DNA of 64,000 nt. Source: Nepenthes gracilis (Eukaryota > Streptophyta > Magnoliopsida > Caryophyllales > Nepenthaceae). Below the pieces are notes generated by a model. The model ran no database searches and was not told the DNA's origin. It worked only from the letters and a program-made list of their open reading frames with translations. The stretch covers positions 4,610,126 through 4,674,125 of the forward strand of contig BSYO01000036.1 of assembly GCA_033239525.1 (NCBI GenBank). The letters are read 5' to 3'. Made by a program: the position numbers and the translations under genes. Below, one piece after another: positions 1 through 9,722 of the stretch. How positions within the stretch are numbered: the stretch's first letter is position 1; each line of letters opens with the position of its first letter.

Positions 1-114
1 GTCAAACTTTTAAATGGACAACACAAATTAAATCTTAACGCCAATTATTTTATTTTATTTTAAAAATTTTAAGATTTAAACTGTCGATTAAAAGACGATT
101 TAGATTCGTTCTAA
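1..114. other. AT-rich flank upstream of the LINE remnant
   Basis: Low-complexity AT-rich DNA with no readable protein. LINE endonuclease homology starts at about 115, so this is probably the original insertion-site flank or LINE sequence decayed beyond recognition. Confidence 0.4.
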
Positions 115-705
115 TCCCGTCTGATTTGCTGTTTTGGATCAAGTGGTCCATATCTGTATCTGTGACAGCTACGGGAAGGCTGACTGCTTACTTTCAGTGA
201 TTTATGCAAGTCTTAGCCATCATCTTCGCAGGGGTCTCTGAAAGGATTTGATTGCTCTCTCTGACACCATCACCATCCCCTGGTGTGCTGTAAGTGACTT
301 TAATGTCCTGTGAGTGACTTTAATGATATCCTTCTCGACGAGAAGCAAGGTAGGAAACAAGCTAACCAAACGAAGTGCATTCAGTTTCAAAACTAGATTG
401 CTGCTTGCGGGTTGGTTGACTTGGGCTGCTAATAGCCCAGACTTACCTAATGGAAGATGGGGAGGCCCGCTGCCTTGGTCTGCAGGCGCCTTGATATGGC
501 GCTTGCCATTGAAGAATGGAGCCACAAATTCCCGAGAGCTCTGGTTTCCGACCCCCTGAGAGTTACGTGTGATCATGGACCTATCTGTCTTGATACTGAC
601 GGCCTAATGAGTCCTTGTCCCTCTGCCAAATTGTTTAGATTTGAAGCTACGTGGTGTACCCTCCTAAGTATAAGAGGATGATTAAAGGCATCTAGGAGGA
701 CTTGT
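115..705 (+). pseudogene. LINE (L1-type) fragment 1: endonuclease domain
   Basis: Reading across several frames gives the C-terminal two thirds of a plant LINE apurinic-type endonuclease, which would nick target DNA for target-primed reverse transcription. Visible pieces in order are LLSVIYASLSHHLRRGLW (about 208-265), the catalytic-type DFNDILLDEKQG (about 317-350), IAACGLVDLG (about 398-427), LDMALAIEEWSHKFPRAL (about 491-545) and the CDHGPICLDTD stretch of the SDH motif (about 571-600). Stops and frameshifts break it, so it is dead. A short tandem duplication of a GTGACTTTAATG-containing unit sits at about 292-325. The fragment stops at 705, where the first solo LTR begins, and the same LINE resumes at 4,910. 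Confidence 0.8.
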
Positions 706-1989
706 TGTCGTGATTTCAAACCAAAAGCAGTTATTAGATAATGATAATAATTTTATTCATAAACTATTTATTGTAATAAAAATTAATACACCCAATTGCA
801 TCATTCAATATCAAGTTGGATCTGACAAAAGTCAAATCATTAATGATAATCATGACTATGATCACAGGACCATTTCGAACCATTTGTCCAGATTCTAAAA
901 CACTGACAATAACCTGTTATATAAATCGTAAGGAAAAATATTAATCCAATACCACGATATCGTCAGATTGATCCTTCATAAGTCATACAATACCACAATC
1001 TCGAGACTAAAGTAATCCGAAACAAATTTCCATTATAATACAACACACTACCTACATCATATATATTGTATCTACGAATAACCAAAATATAAATAAAATC
1101 TAAATGCGAACTAAATCTAATACAATATAAGTCAAATCTCCCGAATTGTAAGCACTTCATAACCCTTTAATTTAAAAGGGTTGGAAATAACAAAACTATG
1201 AGCTAAAAGCTATATAATCATAAATATAAGTACATAAATCAAAACGAAGAAGTAAAAACAATCAAGCACGTGTGAAATTTCATATATCGGATGTTTCAAG
1301 CAATTGAAGGTCCAAATACCAAATGTTCAAATATGATTTCGTACATAAAATTTGTAATTTGAATACGAATATTAAATAGCTTGAATATACAAAATCATTC
1401 AAAAGTCTTATGTCATAAATCCGAATGCTCAAGTCTAAAGTTTAATCCAAATAGTGATAAATTTGAATAACGATTAAAACTTACAAATCTTAAATATCAA
1501 ATATTTCAAAAGTTAAATCAGATGTAGTTATAAATATTAAAAATCTAAAACATACTCAAATTTGAAAACTAAGGACTAAAATTTAAACTTTGAGAAATGG
1601 TTACATGTATTTTTGATAACTTTAGACCAAATTGTTACCATTTAGACTTGTAAATGAGCTGTCTATATATTTCTTTCTATATATGAGGGTTAAATGCCAC
1701 TTTTTGTGCTACCTATGGATGATAAATACAATCATCAAGTCTACTTGAATATATTAGGTTGTCTAAATATATTATTTTGCTCAATTTCTTACCATGGTTC
1801 TTAGCAAAAATATCAAATTGGGGGATTCTATAATAAATGTCTAAAACTTTCCATCTTTATAGAAAAAGTACAAAATTTTTACTTCAGAGAAGTACAAATA
1901 TAAAAAAATTTTATCTATGAAAAATACAAATATCAAAATAAATAACAAAATAGAATTTAACTTGAAATTTTTTTTTTTGTAAGTAATTA

Positions 1990-2960
1990 AATTTAGATTA
2001 AATTAAAAGAAAGTACACATAACTATATTCTAATTTTAAGTGTTTTGTCAACTTAGAGATAGAATATAGACGTTAGGATATTTCTTGAGCACACCATGAA
2101 ACATCCATGAAATCGAAAAGAAATTACAAAAGAAAATAAAAAATCGGTCAAAAAGCCACCGTTCAATTGACCACTTGCCATTAATCCAAGCCGGCAAACA
2201 ATGCCATATCGGGAAGAAGCACTTATCGAAATGTGACCTCCATACTGGTAGAGAACGATACCGGGCAAATAGTGTAGCCCAGCCCACAACCTGTCTACCA
2301 CGCCAAACGCAGACCAAACCGTCCAGATTTGCCAACCATATTGGGAAAAACATTCCATCCTCTTACCAATCATCTCATCCTGTTCTGCCAACCAGGAACA
2401 ACAATTTTTCCTGCAGTGTCCTCACTCCCCTATAGCCAAATTGGCCATCCAACTCAGAAGAACCATTTTGTCCAATTCAGCCAAACCGGCCATCTTAATT
2501 GGGAAAACCATTCCGTCCATCTCTCTCTTTTTTAATATAGCAAAAATTAGCAAACTGTCCACAGCAAACTGCAAAAACGCACAACAGCCGGAATGCCTCT
2601 GCAATTCGAACAGAGCGCTATAGCAGCAGCAATTGCCATTCTAGCAATTTGCTGCAAATTGTGGCATACCAGGCGAAATTCCATCCCGGCTATTTATTTC
2701 ACATATCTGTATATTGACGAAATGCCATCCCGGCACTTTGCAGCATACCGGGCAAAGTGCAGGCCGGGCAAAATCATATACTGGCCAAATGATCAATTTC
2801 GGTAATTTGATCACATCAGTAATTCATACCAGTCAAAACAAGCATTCTGACAATACCCACCAAACTGGCAAACTTTCTACACCAAAAATGCTGCATCGCA
2901 CAACACACATAGCAGCAGCAACCCTAGTTGATTACCTTGACGACCTCGGCCCAATTGAAT
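1990..2960 (-). other. Non-coding 3' part of the retroposed insert
   Basis: About 0.9 kb between the end of the zinc-knuckle ORF and the A tail. From 2,200 to 2,830 it is built of loosely repeated short words (CCATCC, ACCGGGCAAA, GCCAAAYTGG and their complements) without a fixed period. No protein is readable on either strand. It is most simply the 3'UTR of the retroposed transcript. Confidence 0.4.
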
Positions 2961-2969
2961 GATCTCGGT

Positions 2970-4100
2970 CTAAACATGAGGAAGAGAAGAAGGAGAATAT
3001 TTCTTCTTACACCTTTTGGGTTTTTTGAGGAAAGATGTAGATCCTCCACATTCAGAAGAAGGGGACATGCCGTCAACAGGAAGGGGAGAGGGAGTTATTG
3101 TTCCAACTCCTCTACTACCGGAAATCCCCACATCATCAACCAAATGTTCTTTAGATATACGCGCTGAAGCCGAATTGTCGATTTGAAGTAAACAGTCACT
3201 TATGACCGGCATCCCTGGCAACTCAGAGCAACTCCGCACTGATCCGGATCCATTATGAAGGGACTGCCCATGGTTATAAGAGACCTTAAGGACTCTTGCT
3301 CTGGAAGCACCAATTTGCTTTCGAAGCTCATCAATATTTCGCATTAGCATGCCAAGGCTGGAACATGATCCTTGGTCTCCTCCATGATGATCAACATCCA
3401 CACTTTGGTAAGAAGAACCAAGTAGAGCTTGGTTATTTCGAGCTGGTGTACCAAGGTGCTCCACTCCTACCTTAACAGCATTCAGGGGGAATGCTAGATC
3501 CGCATTACAAGTAATATCCACTTTATGAGCAATAGCCACCATTCCCTCCATGGAGTCGTTTAGTAGAATAGAGCCTGCTGGACATTGGAGTTCAGCTAAT
3601 TCAACATGGTACTCCAATTTGCTCTCCGCTGCATGGCGATCAACCGATTGAACCATTGATACAACATCAGAAGGCTCCAACTTTTGCAAATCAGCTGAGG
3701 AACTTTCAGGTGAGACAGCCAAACGGAGGCTTGGTTCTTCAGCATCAACATGGAGAGCAGAATTCACCATTGATCCAGCATTGGACCTGGGTGCAGGGGC
3801 ATCCTCTTGAGAGGAGGAATTATGCAAATCCTCCTGCTCTACTTTGCTCTGCTCATCTTTTGCTGAAAGACTATTCACATGGGTCGTATTGTGTGATCTA
3901 CATTTAGCAGCATTATGCCCAGATTTTGGCAATTACCATACCAGACTGGTTTCTATTGATACTCTACGACCACCTCAATACAAGGCTCTAGCTCCACCCC
4001 TGAAGTTTGTCCCAGGTATAACCTAATTATAGAAGGTAGTTCATCATCAACCGGCACTTCAACACAAATGTGTGCAAAGTTCAATCACTTCATTTTGACA
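2970..4100 (-). pseudogene. DUF4283/zinc-knuckle ORF (LINE ORF1-like)
   Basis: An open frame of 320 codons runs 3,932-2,970. Upstream in another frame (about 4,100-3,935) are segments typical of plant DUF4283 plus zf-CCHC_4 proteins: a VEVPVDDELPSIIRLYLGQ-like stretch, a YEWKP-like stretch and the knuckle CXXC...GHNAAKC, read across one frameshift. The C-terminal 300 residues are Ser/Asp-rich with no recognised domain, and end in a Lys-rich KKPKRCKKKY tail before the stop. In plant LINEs this domain pair is a nucleic-acid-binding ORF1/gag protein, normally upstream of endonuclease and RT, which are absent here. The frameshift and 5' truncation at the TSD make it a pseudogene, although 320 open codons imply limited age. 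Confidence 0.6.
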
Positions 4101-4909
4101 GTGTTAGGGAATTTAACCTGAAATTCATGTATGGATTACAACATATAAGATCAAAATATACATGTTTATAACTTGTATTTCACAAGTATTTCCGTTTACA
4201 AATGTATTTTGTCAAAATATTTACTTATTAAGTGTCAAATTAACAAATTCTCAAATCTGCCGGTAAACTAAAATAAAATTTCAAAACAATCGATAAAATT
4301 ATATGCTTACACATATATTCAAAGTAGGGTAAGTAAAAAATGACATGTATGTACCATAAATCACCAAATATAAGCAAAACTAAAGAAAATCCGAAATAGG
4401 CTAAAGATTGTTTAAAAATATTTGCCATAACCTTTAAATCTAACAAAATAATAGTTCAAAATCATTTTTCTTCTCCTTCTCTCTCTTCTTTATCTTTCCT
4501 TTCTCTTTCCTTTCTTTTCTTTCCCCTGAAATCTACCCAAAAACAATACCAACATTGTTTATATAAATGAATCGGTGCATCAACGCCAGTCATACATGCA
4601 TTAGGCGTTGCTCAAACCTCTAGGCATGGCTCAGGAGTGAGCATTTTATCCAAAATATGCATGAATGCTCCACAGGCATTTCTTAGACGTGCACATTCTG
4701 TCTAAAATATGTATGAGCACGCATTAGGTATACTTCAGGTACCAGACGTAATGCCCATAATTTGTTCAATGAGAAAAAAATGCAAAAGGAAAGAAAAAGG
4801 AAATAAGAATTTAAGAATTTCCATCAAATTTTTACTGTGCAATTATTTTCAAGTTAACTTAAAATAGTTTGATCACATTAAAACTAATAATTAGAAATCA
4901 GGTGTCACT

Positions 4910-5890
4910 CTTGTATGGTTCAACCACCATCTAACCTAAATCCCTCGGAGAACACCTGAAGTCCTAGAGTAAAGTACATTCAGGGGGCTCAGGAGACCCT
5001 TTGTCGAGTAGACTCTAGTAGGCTGAGGAATATAGAAGAGGAGCTTCTGATAAGATACAAATATATCCTAGACAGGAAGGAAATTTTCTAGCTCTAAAAA
5101 TCTGGAGTGGACTGGATCACCCTTGGAGACTGGAACACCAAGTTTTTCCACTCGGCCACGATTGGCACAAGGAGAAACAAAATTATAGCCTTAAAGATGA
5201 TAATGGCGAATGACACATAGAAGCTGAAGATTTCAAATCCGTGGTGGTCAACCACTTCACGAAACCTTTAAGTACCCACCCTTCTTATAAGACCTTCCTC
5301 CTCCCCAATCTGTGGCCAAACATTGAGGCAGTAGATATCTTGGTCATAGGCCCCCCCTATCTTGGACATTGTGGCCAAACGGAGAGGATTAATCACACTT
5401 GCATCACCCTTGTCCCTAAAGGTGCTCATCTAGAGACTTTGAACCAATATAGGCCCATCTCCCTATGCAATGTTGTATATAAGGTTCTGACCAAGGTTAT
5501 CATCCAATGATTGCAACCCATTTATGTGCAAGATTATTAGCCCAGCCTGAGCCAGTTTCCTCCCAGGAAGGACCACTCATGACAACATCCTAGTGGGCCA
5601 AGAATTAGTCCACTCGCTGGAAAGAGCCAAAGGTAGAAATGTGAGGCTGGCACTCAAAATTAATCTCACGAAAGGTTAGGACAAAATCAGCTGGGACTTT
5701 GTGAAAGAGTCCATGGTGAGCCCCAATCTTCCCCAGAATCTAGTTGAACTCATTATTAAGTGCATATCTGACACATCCTTCACAATTTGGCCCAATGGAG
5801 AACCTATTGTCACCTTCCATCCTTCATGTGGGCTCAAACAAGCTGATCATCTGTCACATTATATGTTTTTCATCTGTACTGACCGCCTAT
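4910..5890 (+). pseudogene. LINE fragment 2: linker and N-terminal reverse transcriptase
   Basis: The LINE resumes after the TSD. Readable segments are RNIEEELLIRYKYILDRKE (about 5,018-5,076), GDWNTKFFHSATIGTRRNKI (about 5,128-5,190), VVNHFTKPLST (about 5,244-5,275), INHTCITLVPKG (about 5,390-5,425), YRPISLCNVVYKVLTKVI (about 5,450-5,505), then the RT-core equivalents of HDNILVGQELVHSLE, KISWDFVKESM and GLKQADHLSHYMFF (about 5,832-5,875). These are the fingers and early palm of a plant L1-type RT (RVT_1). Several stops and one-base shifts are present. The frame is cut at 5,890 inside CTDRL and continues at 9,202, where the codons for LSHVI follow directly. Confidence 0.8.
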
Positions 5891-6299
5891 TGTTAACATT
5901 TTATGTGATATAATTAACCACGAAAGCGAAATTAATAATCGTGTATGTACCTCCAGCCATCTCATTGCTCTGTTTTTCCTAGAACTGATTTGCTGCGTTT
6001 TGAACTTCTAGACCCTCGTTCTCACTTCTAAATGGTGTAAATGTGAGAGTGGATGCAGGGACAAAACGTATTGTTACAATTTATAGGCAATTTCATCAAT
6101 TGCCTTCATCGCTCATTACCACCGAAAAGCCTCAACGAGAATAATGGGACTCAATGAATGAGGAATTATCAGTATTAACATAGGCCACAAATGCTTCATC
6201 AATTGCTGGAACGGCTAAATGAATTTCAACAGCCTTCATTGATGTTGGAGCAATGTAACGTCTGCCATTGATGAACTACCACTGTAGCGTCGTTCAACA
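5891..6299 (-). repeat. Copia LTR, left copy (409 bp)
   Basis: It starts TGTTAACATT and ends GTTCAACA. It matches the right LTR except for about 110 extra bases after position 5,925, which are missing from the right copy. It is followed by CCTGT, a one-base variant of the TSD, and then by LINE sequence instead of Copia internal sequence. Confidence 0.75.
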
Positions 6300-6530
6300 C
6301 CTGTCCCATGTGATCAACAGAAAACATTTGTTGGTAAATGGACACTGGTCAAGGTGTGTAGGAAGCATCCTGCTTTCTCGCATCTTCTATTCGTAGACGA
6401 TATTCTCCTCTTCTCCCAAGCCAACAGAAGGCAGGTCCAACTGATTGTTAATATCCTTGACTAATTCTGTTAAGCATTGCGTGAGTGCATTAATTGCGAA
6501 AAGACTGGAAATTTATATTGAACACATCGC
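6300..6530 (+). pseudogene. Duplicated LINE reverse-transcriptase segment
   Basis: It contains the LINE RT catalytic neighbourhood: GKWTLVKVCRKHPAFSHLLF, then VDDILLFSQANRRQVQLIV (about 6,333-6,455). The same segment, nearly identical, occurs at 9,202-9,420, where it belongs. In that copy the first motif residue is Ala (ADD), the usual LINE form. Similarity ends at about 6,530 after GAAATTTATATT, where this copy switches into Copia internal sequence and the other continues as LINE. Confidence 0.8.
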
Positions 6531-6654
6531 TTAATGCTAGCATCAGTATGCACAGTATTGTAAGAGGTATTGTTTTACAAATTTAAGTAATAATGACCAT
6601 CAAATAATGTACCATTCTCAACAATATCAGACTTATAATGTAAACTGAAAGATG

Positions 6655-7700
6655 AGTTTAAAAATGTAACGGAATATCCGAAAGGCACAAGTCTTGAACT
6701 GAAATCAAATTTCTAGAGAAATTTGGAATATAAAAGGTCTTTTCCAAAATCAAAACAAAATCGCTACTCAAAATTAAGCAGCATGTTCCAATGACATTCA
6801 CATGTAAACGCATATTATTTCCAGATAAGATACTTTGTTCACTGCCAACTGACTTCCTTAGGGTTCGCAAGCCTTGTAAGAAATTTAAAATTTGGATTGT
6901 AGAATAAGAATCAATCCACCATGTGTTATGTGAAATATAAATTATATTAGATTCATAACATACAAAAGAGAATGGATTACCTTTTTTTTAAACTAATTTT
7001 GGTATTGGGCACAATCCTTCTTGATGTGTCCCTTCTTTTTACAGAAGAAGCACTTGAATTCTTTCTTGATGTTAGATTGAGGGGGTATTTTACCTTTCCC
7101 ATTCTTTTTGGCTTGATTCTTAATCTTTCCTTCTTTGAACATACAAACGCTTTCACTTTGTTCCATCATGAGCCTTCATTCCTCTTGACCACATGGTCAT
7201 AAGTTCATTGATTGACCACTTATCTTTATGTGTGTTATAAGAGATTTTAAAACGCCCATATTGTGGTGGAAGCGTGTTCAAAATATAATGTATAAGGAAA
7301 GATTCAGATATTTTTTCATCTAAATTTTTCAACTGAGCTGCTATATCTCTTATCTGTATTATGTGCTCACGCACACCCTTAACACTGGTGAGCCTTAAAG
7401 ATAAAAACTTCATTATTAGGGTGCTAATAAGTGCTTTATCTGAAGTTTATTTCTTCATCGATAAATTTTTAAGAAATCCCGCACTTTATTATACCGATCG
7501 ATGTAACTTTAATACTAATAAAAATTTTAGTCTTTATGAATATTAGACTGAGGCAATTAGATCGCTCCCATCATTCATAAAGAGCTATATCAACCAGAGT
7601 GCTAGTTAGAGGAGTAAGTGATGGTTCGTCTTTTCTTATAACATAATCTATATCCATCCATCCTAAATAAAGAAGAATTCTCTCCTTCCACACCTTATAG
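6655..7700 (-). pseudogene. Copia gag and protease remnants
   Basis: Read from the right, gag of the UBN2 type is visible at about 7,413-7,153, with the segments IRDIAAQLKNLDEKISESF, LNTLPPQYGRFKISYNTHKD and KWSINELM. A zinc knuckle C-FF-C-KKKGHIKKDC lies at about 7,075-7,010. The protease region (about 6,930-6,658) has WWIDSYST where DSG is expected, so the catalytic glycine position is changed, followed by GNNMRLHVNVIGTC and FYIPNFSRNLISV. These proteins would package RNA and cleave the polyprotein in virus-like particles. Stops and the protease change show the copy is dead. Confidence 0.75.
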
Positions 7701-7719
7701 TTATCACCTTTTAATTTAA

Positions 7720-8330
7720 AAATTTCACATCTTATATCGAAAAGATTAACAAATTGAATAATTGTATAAAAATTAAATATATACTTAACAACTAATAAAT
7801 GAGGTTAACACAATACAGAATTATGTTTTACCAATGTAAAGCATACATCATGAATAAATTGACATAAAAATTACCCGTGGGTTAAATTTTTAATTCAAGT
7901 AGATTCATGTCCAATTTTATGATAAAATTATCAAATTATATTCCAATTCTTAATCCATGTGGACAAATTAAGAAAAATAATTTGACATTTTATCATGATT
8001 AATTAATTAATTTAATATAATAAAATTTTCTGTGGGATAAATTTTATTATATTACAAATAATTAGCTACAATTAATGTCCTTATACCATACGTAATAATA
8101 AAATATAATTTTATTAATTAAGGACGCTGTGATTAATTCTTAATTAATTAAATTATATAAATCACGAGACATTATATAAACATATATATAATATATTTTA
8201 AACATTATATTTCAATCTTTATATATAATAATAAATATAATTATATATATATAAATTTACATATATTAATATATATATATACGAAATATCATATTTAAGC
8301 AATTAAAATGCCTAATAAATCACAACTGCG
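7720..8330. other. AT-rich leader region of the minus-strand Copia
   Basis: About 600 bases of very AT-rich DNA with TA-dinucleotide tracts (about 8,160-8,290). No coding potential or clear terminal repeats were seen. It may be a small non-coding insertion, since it lies between gag and the 5' leader. Confidence 0.4.
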
Positions 8331-8334
8331 CCCT

Positions 8335-8384
8335 CAGCGCAGCTGAATGCTACTTCCTTCCTTATAGGTCTTGGGTTCGAGACC
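8335..8384 (+). promoter_or_regulatory. tRNA-like pol III boxes (possible SINE head)
   Basis: An A-box-like CAGCGCAGCTGA (8,335-8,346) is followed 28 bases later by a strong B box, GGTTCGAGACC (8,374-8,384), and then a short T run at about 8,388-8,392. The spacing suits a tRNA-derived promoter. No cloverleaf could be folded with confidence, so it is a SINE head or tRNA-derived fragment rather than a tRNA gene. Confidence 0.35.
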
Positions 8385-8585
8385 CGGCTTTTTCGGCCAA
8401 TTTCCAGCATGCTACAGTAGTGGGCCGGCACCCGCGTTGGCCTATGCTGTACATGGGCCGCCACTCCAATGGCCTAAGGGCAGAATGCGTGAAGGCCAAT
8501 AGAAGGCAAACGCGGGATTTGGGCTGCGCACGCAAAACGGCCCAAGTCCAAAACCATTTAATTTTTTTTTAAACTGTAGAATGAC

Positions 8586-8730
8586 AAAACGACGCCGTTT
8601 TGGTTACTGTTGCAGCAGACGAAACGACGCCGTTTGAGTCATTTTCAACCTCCGCCAGGTTTGCCCGAACCCGAAGACACCCGATTTGACCCGATTTTCA
8701 GACCCGGTTGAAACGACACCATTTTTATAC
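8586..8730. repeat. Repeated palindrome AAACGACGCCGTTT
   Basis: Two copies of the near-perfect palindrome AAACGACGCCGTTT (8,587-8,600 and 8,622-8,635) and one decayed copy (about 8,711-8,726) lie in the leader between primer site and gag. No function can be read from the sequence. Confidence 0.5.
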
Positions 8731-8894
8731 CAAAATTGATGAAAAATATATGAAAATATCGGAAATGGAATTTCCTAACGATTTCTGGCGTTCATTTTTA
8801 CCGAATCATAACAAAAACCGAAACTTTAAGAATTTTAAAAATCAGGCAAAAATGAAAAAAAAACACATAATAGCAGAGGCAGAGATACGACCTC

Positions 8895-8906
8895 GCTCTG
8901 ATACCA
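8895..8906 (-). promoter_or_regulatory. Primer-binding site of the minus-strand Copia
   Basis: On the minus strand this reads TGGTATCAGAGC, complementary to the 3' end of initiator-Met tRNA. It lies 2 bases inside the LTR end at 8,909, the usual Copia arrangement, and fixes the element's orientation. Confidence 0.8.
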
Positions 8907-8908
8907 AA

Positions 8909-9201
8909 TGTTAGCATTTTATATGGTATAATCAACCACAAAACGTGAGAGTGGATGTAGGGACAAAACGTATTGTTACAATTTATAGGCAATTCCATCA
9001 ATTGCCTTCATCGTTCATTACCACTGAAAAGCCTCAACGAGAATAATGGGGTTCAATGAATGAGAAATTATTAGCATTAACATGGGCCATAAATGTTTCA
9101 TCAATTGTTGGAACGGCTGACCGAATTTCAACAGCTTTCATTGATGTTGGAGCAATGTAACATCTGCCATTGATGAACTACCACTGTAGCGTCGTTCAAC
9201 A
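8909..9201 (-). repeat. Copia LTR, right copy (293 bp, the 5' LTR of the element)
   Basis: It starts TGTTAGCATT and ends GTTCAACA, flanked on the right by TSD CCTAT (9,202-9,206). It is about 110 bases shorter than the left copy because of one internal deletion, and otherwise closely similar. Confidence 0.8.
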
Positions 9202-9722
9202 CCTATCCCATGTGATCAACAGAAAACATTTGTTGGTAAATGGACACTGGTCAAGGTGTGTAGGAAGCGTCCTGCTTTCTCGCATCTTCTATTCGCAGAC
9301 GATATTCTCCTCTTCTCCCAAACCAACAGAAGGCAGATCCAACTGATTGTTAATATCCGTGACTAATTCTGTCAAGCATTGCATAAGTGCATTAATTGCG
9401 AAAAGACTGAAATTTATATTTTTCCAAATGTTGACAGAGTTTGTGAGGGTTATTCAGGAAATCAGTACCTAGGTAAGTACATGGAGGTGTAGAATGATTC
9501 ATGGCAGGTTTTGAAAGGATCACCTCCAACCTGTGGCTGAGAAGGTTAGTGCACGGCTTGGTGACTGGAAAACCAACTCTCTCCTTGGCCAGCTGCACCA
9601 CCCTAATCCAGGAAGTCACACTCCCAAGGGTACCTACAGAATTAACGGAGGGTTCCTTTTGGGCGACAAAAAGACACCTGATTAAATAGGCGGAAGTCTA
9701 TCACCCTAAGAAAGGAGGTGGT
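9202..9722 (+). pseudogene. LINE fragment 3: RT palm and thumb
   Basis: The LINE continues from 5,890. Segments in order are LSHVI next to the TSD, HLLFADDILLFSQTNRRQ with the ADD catalytic pair (about 9,282-9,335), FPNVDRVCEGYSGNQYLG (about 9,421-9,476), LASCTTLIQEV (about 9,586-9,618), and WATKRHLIK with YHPKKGGG (about 9,661-9,722), equivalent to the WGD...KIHLVNW...PKSKGGLG region of plant LINEs. It is cut inside the KGGLG motif at 9,722 by the Tork Copia and resumes at 23,911. Confidence 0.8.

Larger units (their letters stand above)
1970..4108 (-). mobile_element. Retroposed insert: LINE ORF1/gag-like sequence with oligo(A) tail
   Basis: The insert is flanked by a 17-bp direct repeat, GAATTTAACYTGAAATT (1,953-1,969 and 4,109-4,125, one mismatch). 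A T run directly follows the left copy (about 1,967-1,978), which is an A tail for a minus-strand transcript. A long TSD plus an A tail is the signature of target-primed reverse transcription by a LINE. The matching solo LTR at 30,124-32,106 lacks this block, which supports insertion. Content from the 5' end (right) is a zinc-knuckle ORF and then about 0.9 kb of non-coding 3' sequence. No reverse transcriptase is present. It could be an internally deleted LINE, a non-autonomous LINE or a retroposed cellular mRNA. Confidence 0.7.
706..4909 (-). mobile_element. Solo LTR of a Gypsy-like family, interrupted by a retroposed insert
   Basis: The insert lies between two copies of CTTGT (701-705 and 4,910-4,914). 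It starts TGTCGTGATTTC on the plus strand and ends GAAATCAGGTGTCACT, so on the minus strand it starts like TGTGACACC-type plant LTRs, with one mutated terminal base. Without the nested insert (about 1,970-4,108 plus one TSD copy) it is about 2.05 kb, and it matches the element at 30,124-32,106 segment by segment along its whole length. It holds no coding sequence of its own. A possible TATA region on the minus strand lies near 4,557-4,566, next to a pyrimidine-rich tract at about 4,468-4,530. LINE coding sequence on both sides makes a solo LTR the best reading. Confidence 0.75.
5891..9201 (-). mobile_element. Rearranged Copia retrotransposon, minus strand, inside the LINE
   Basis: The ends are LTRs at 5,891-6,299 and 8,909-9,201. 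TSD CCTAT stands at 5,886-5,890 and 9,202-9,206, with a variant CCTGT at 6,300-6,304. Read on the minus strand from the right: LTR, initiator-Met primer site, leader, gag with zinc knuckle, protease, then an abrupt jump at about 6,530 into LINE sequence and a second LTR. Integrase, RT and RNase H are missing. The extra LINE block inside the element (6,300-6,530) shows that this is a recombinant product and not a simple deletion. Confidence 0.75.

Noticed and set aside
8335..8410. Functional tRNA gene
   Set aside because: Only the B box is convincing; no acceptor or anticodon stem could be paired, so it is listed as tRNA-like only.
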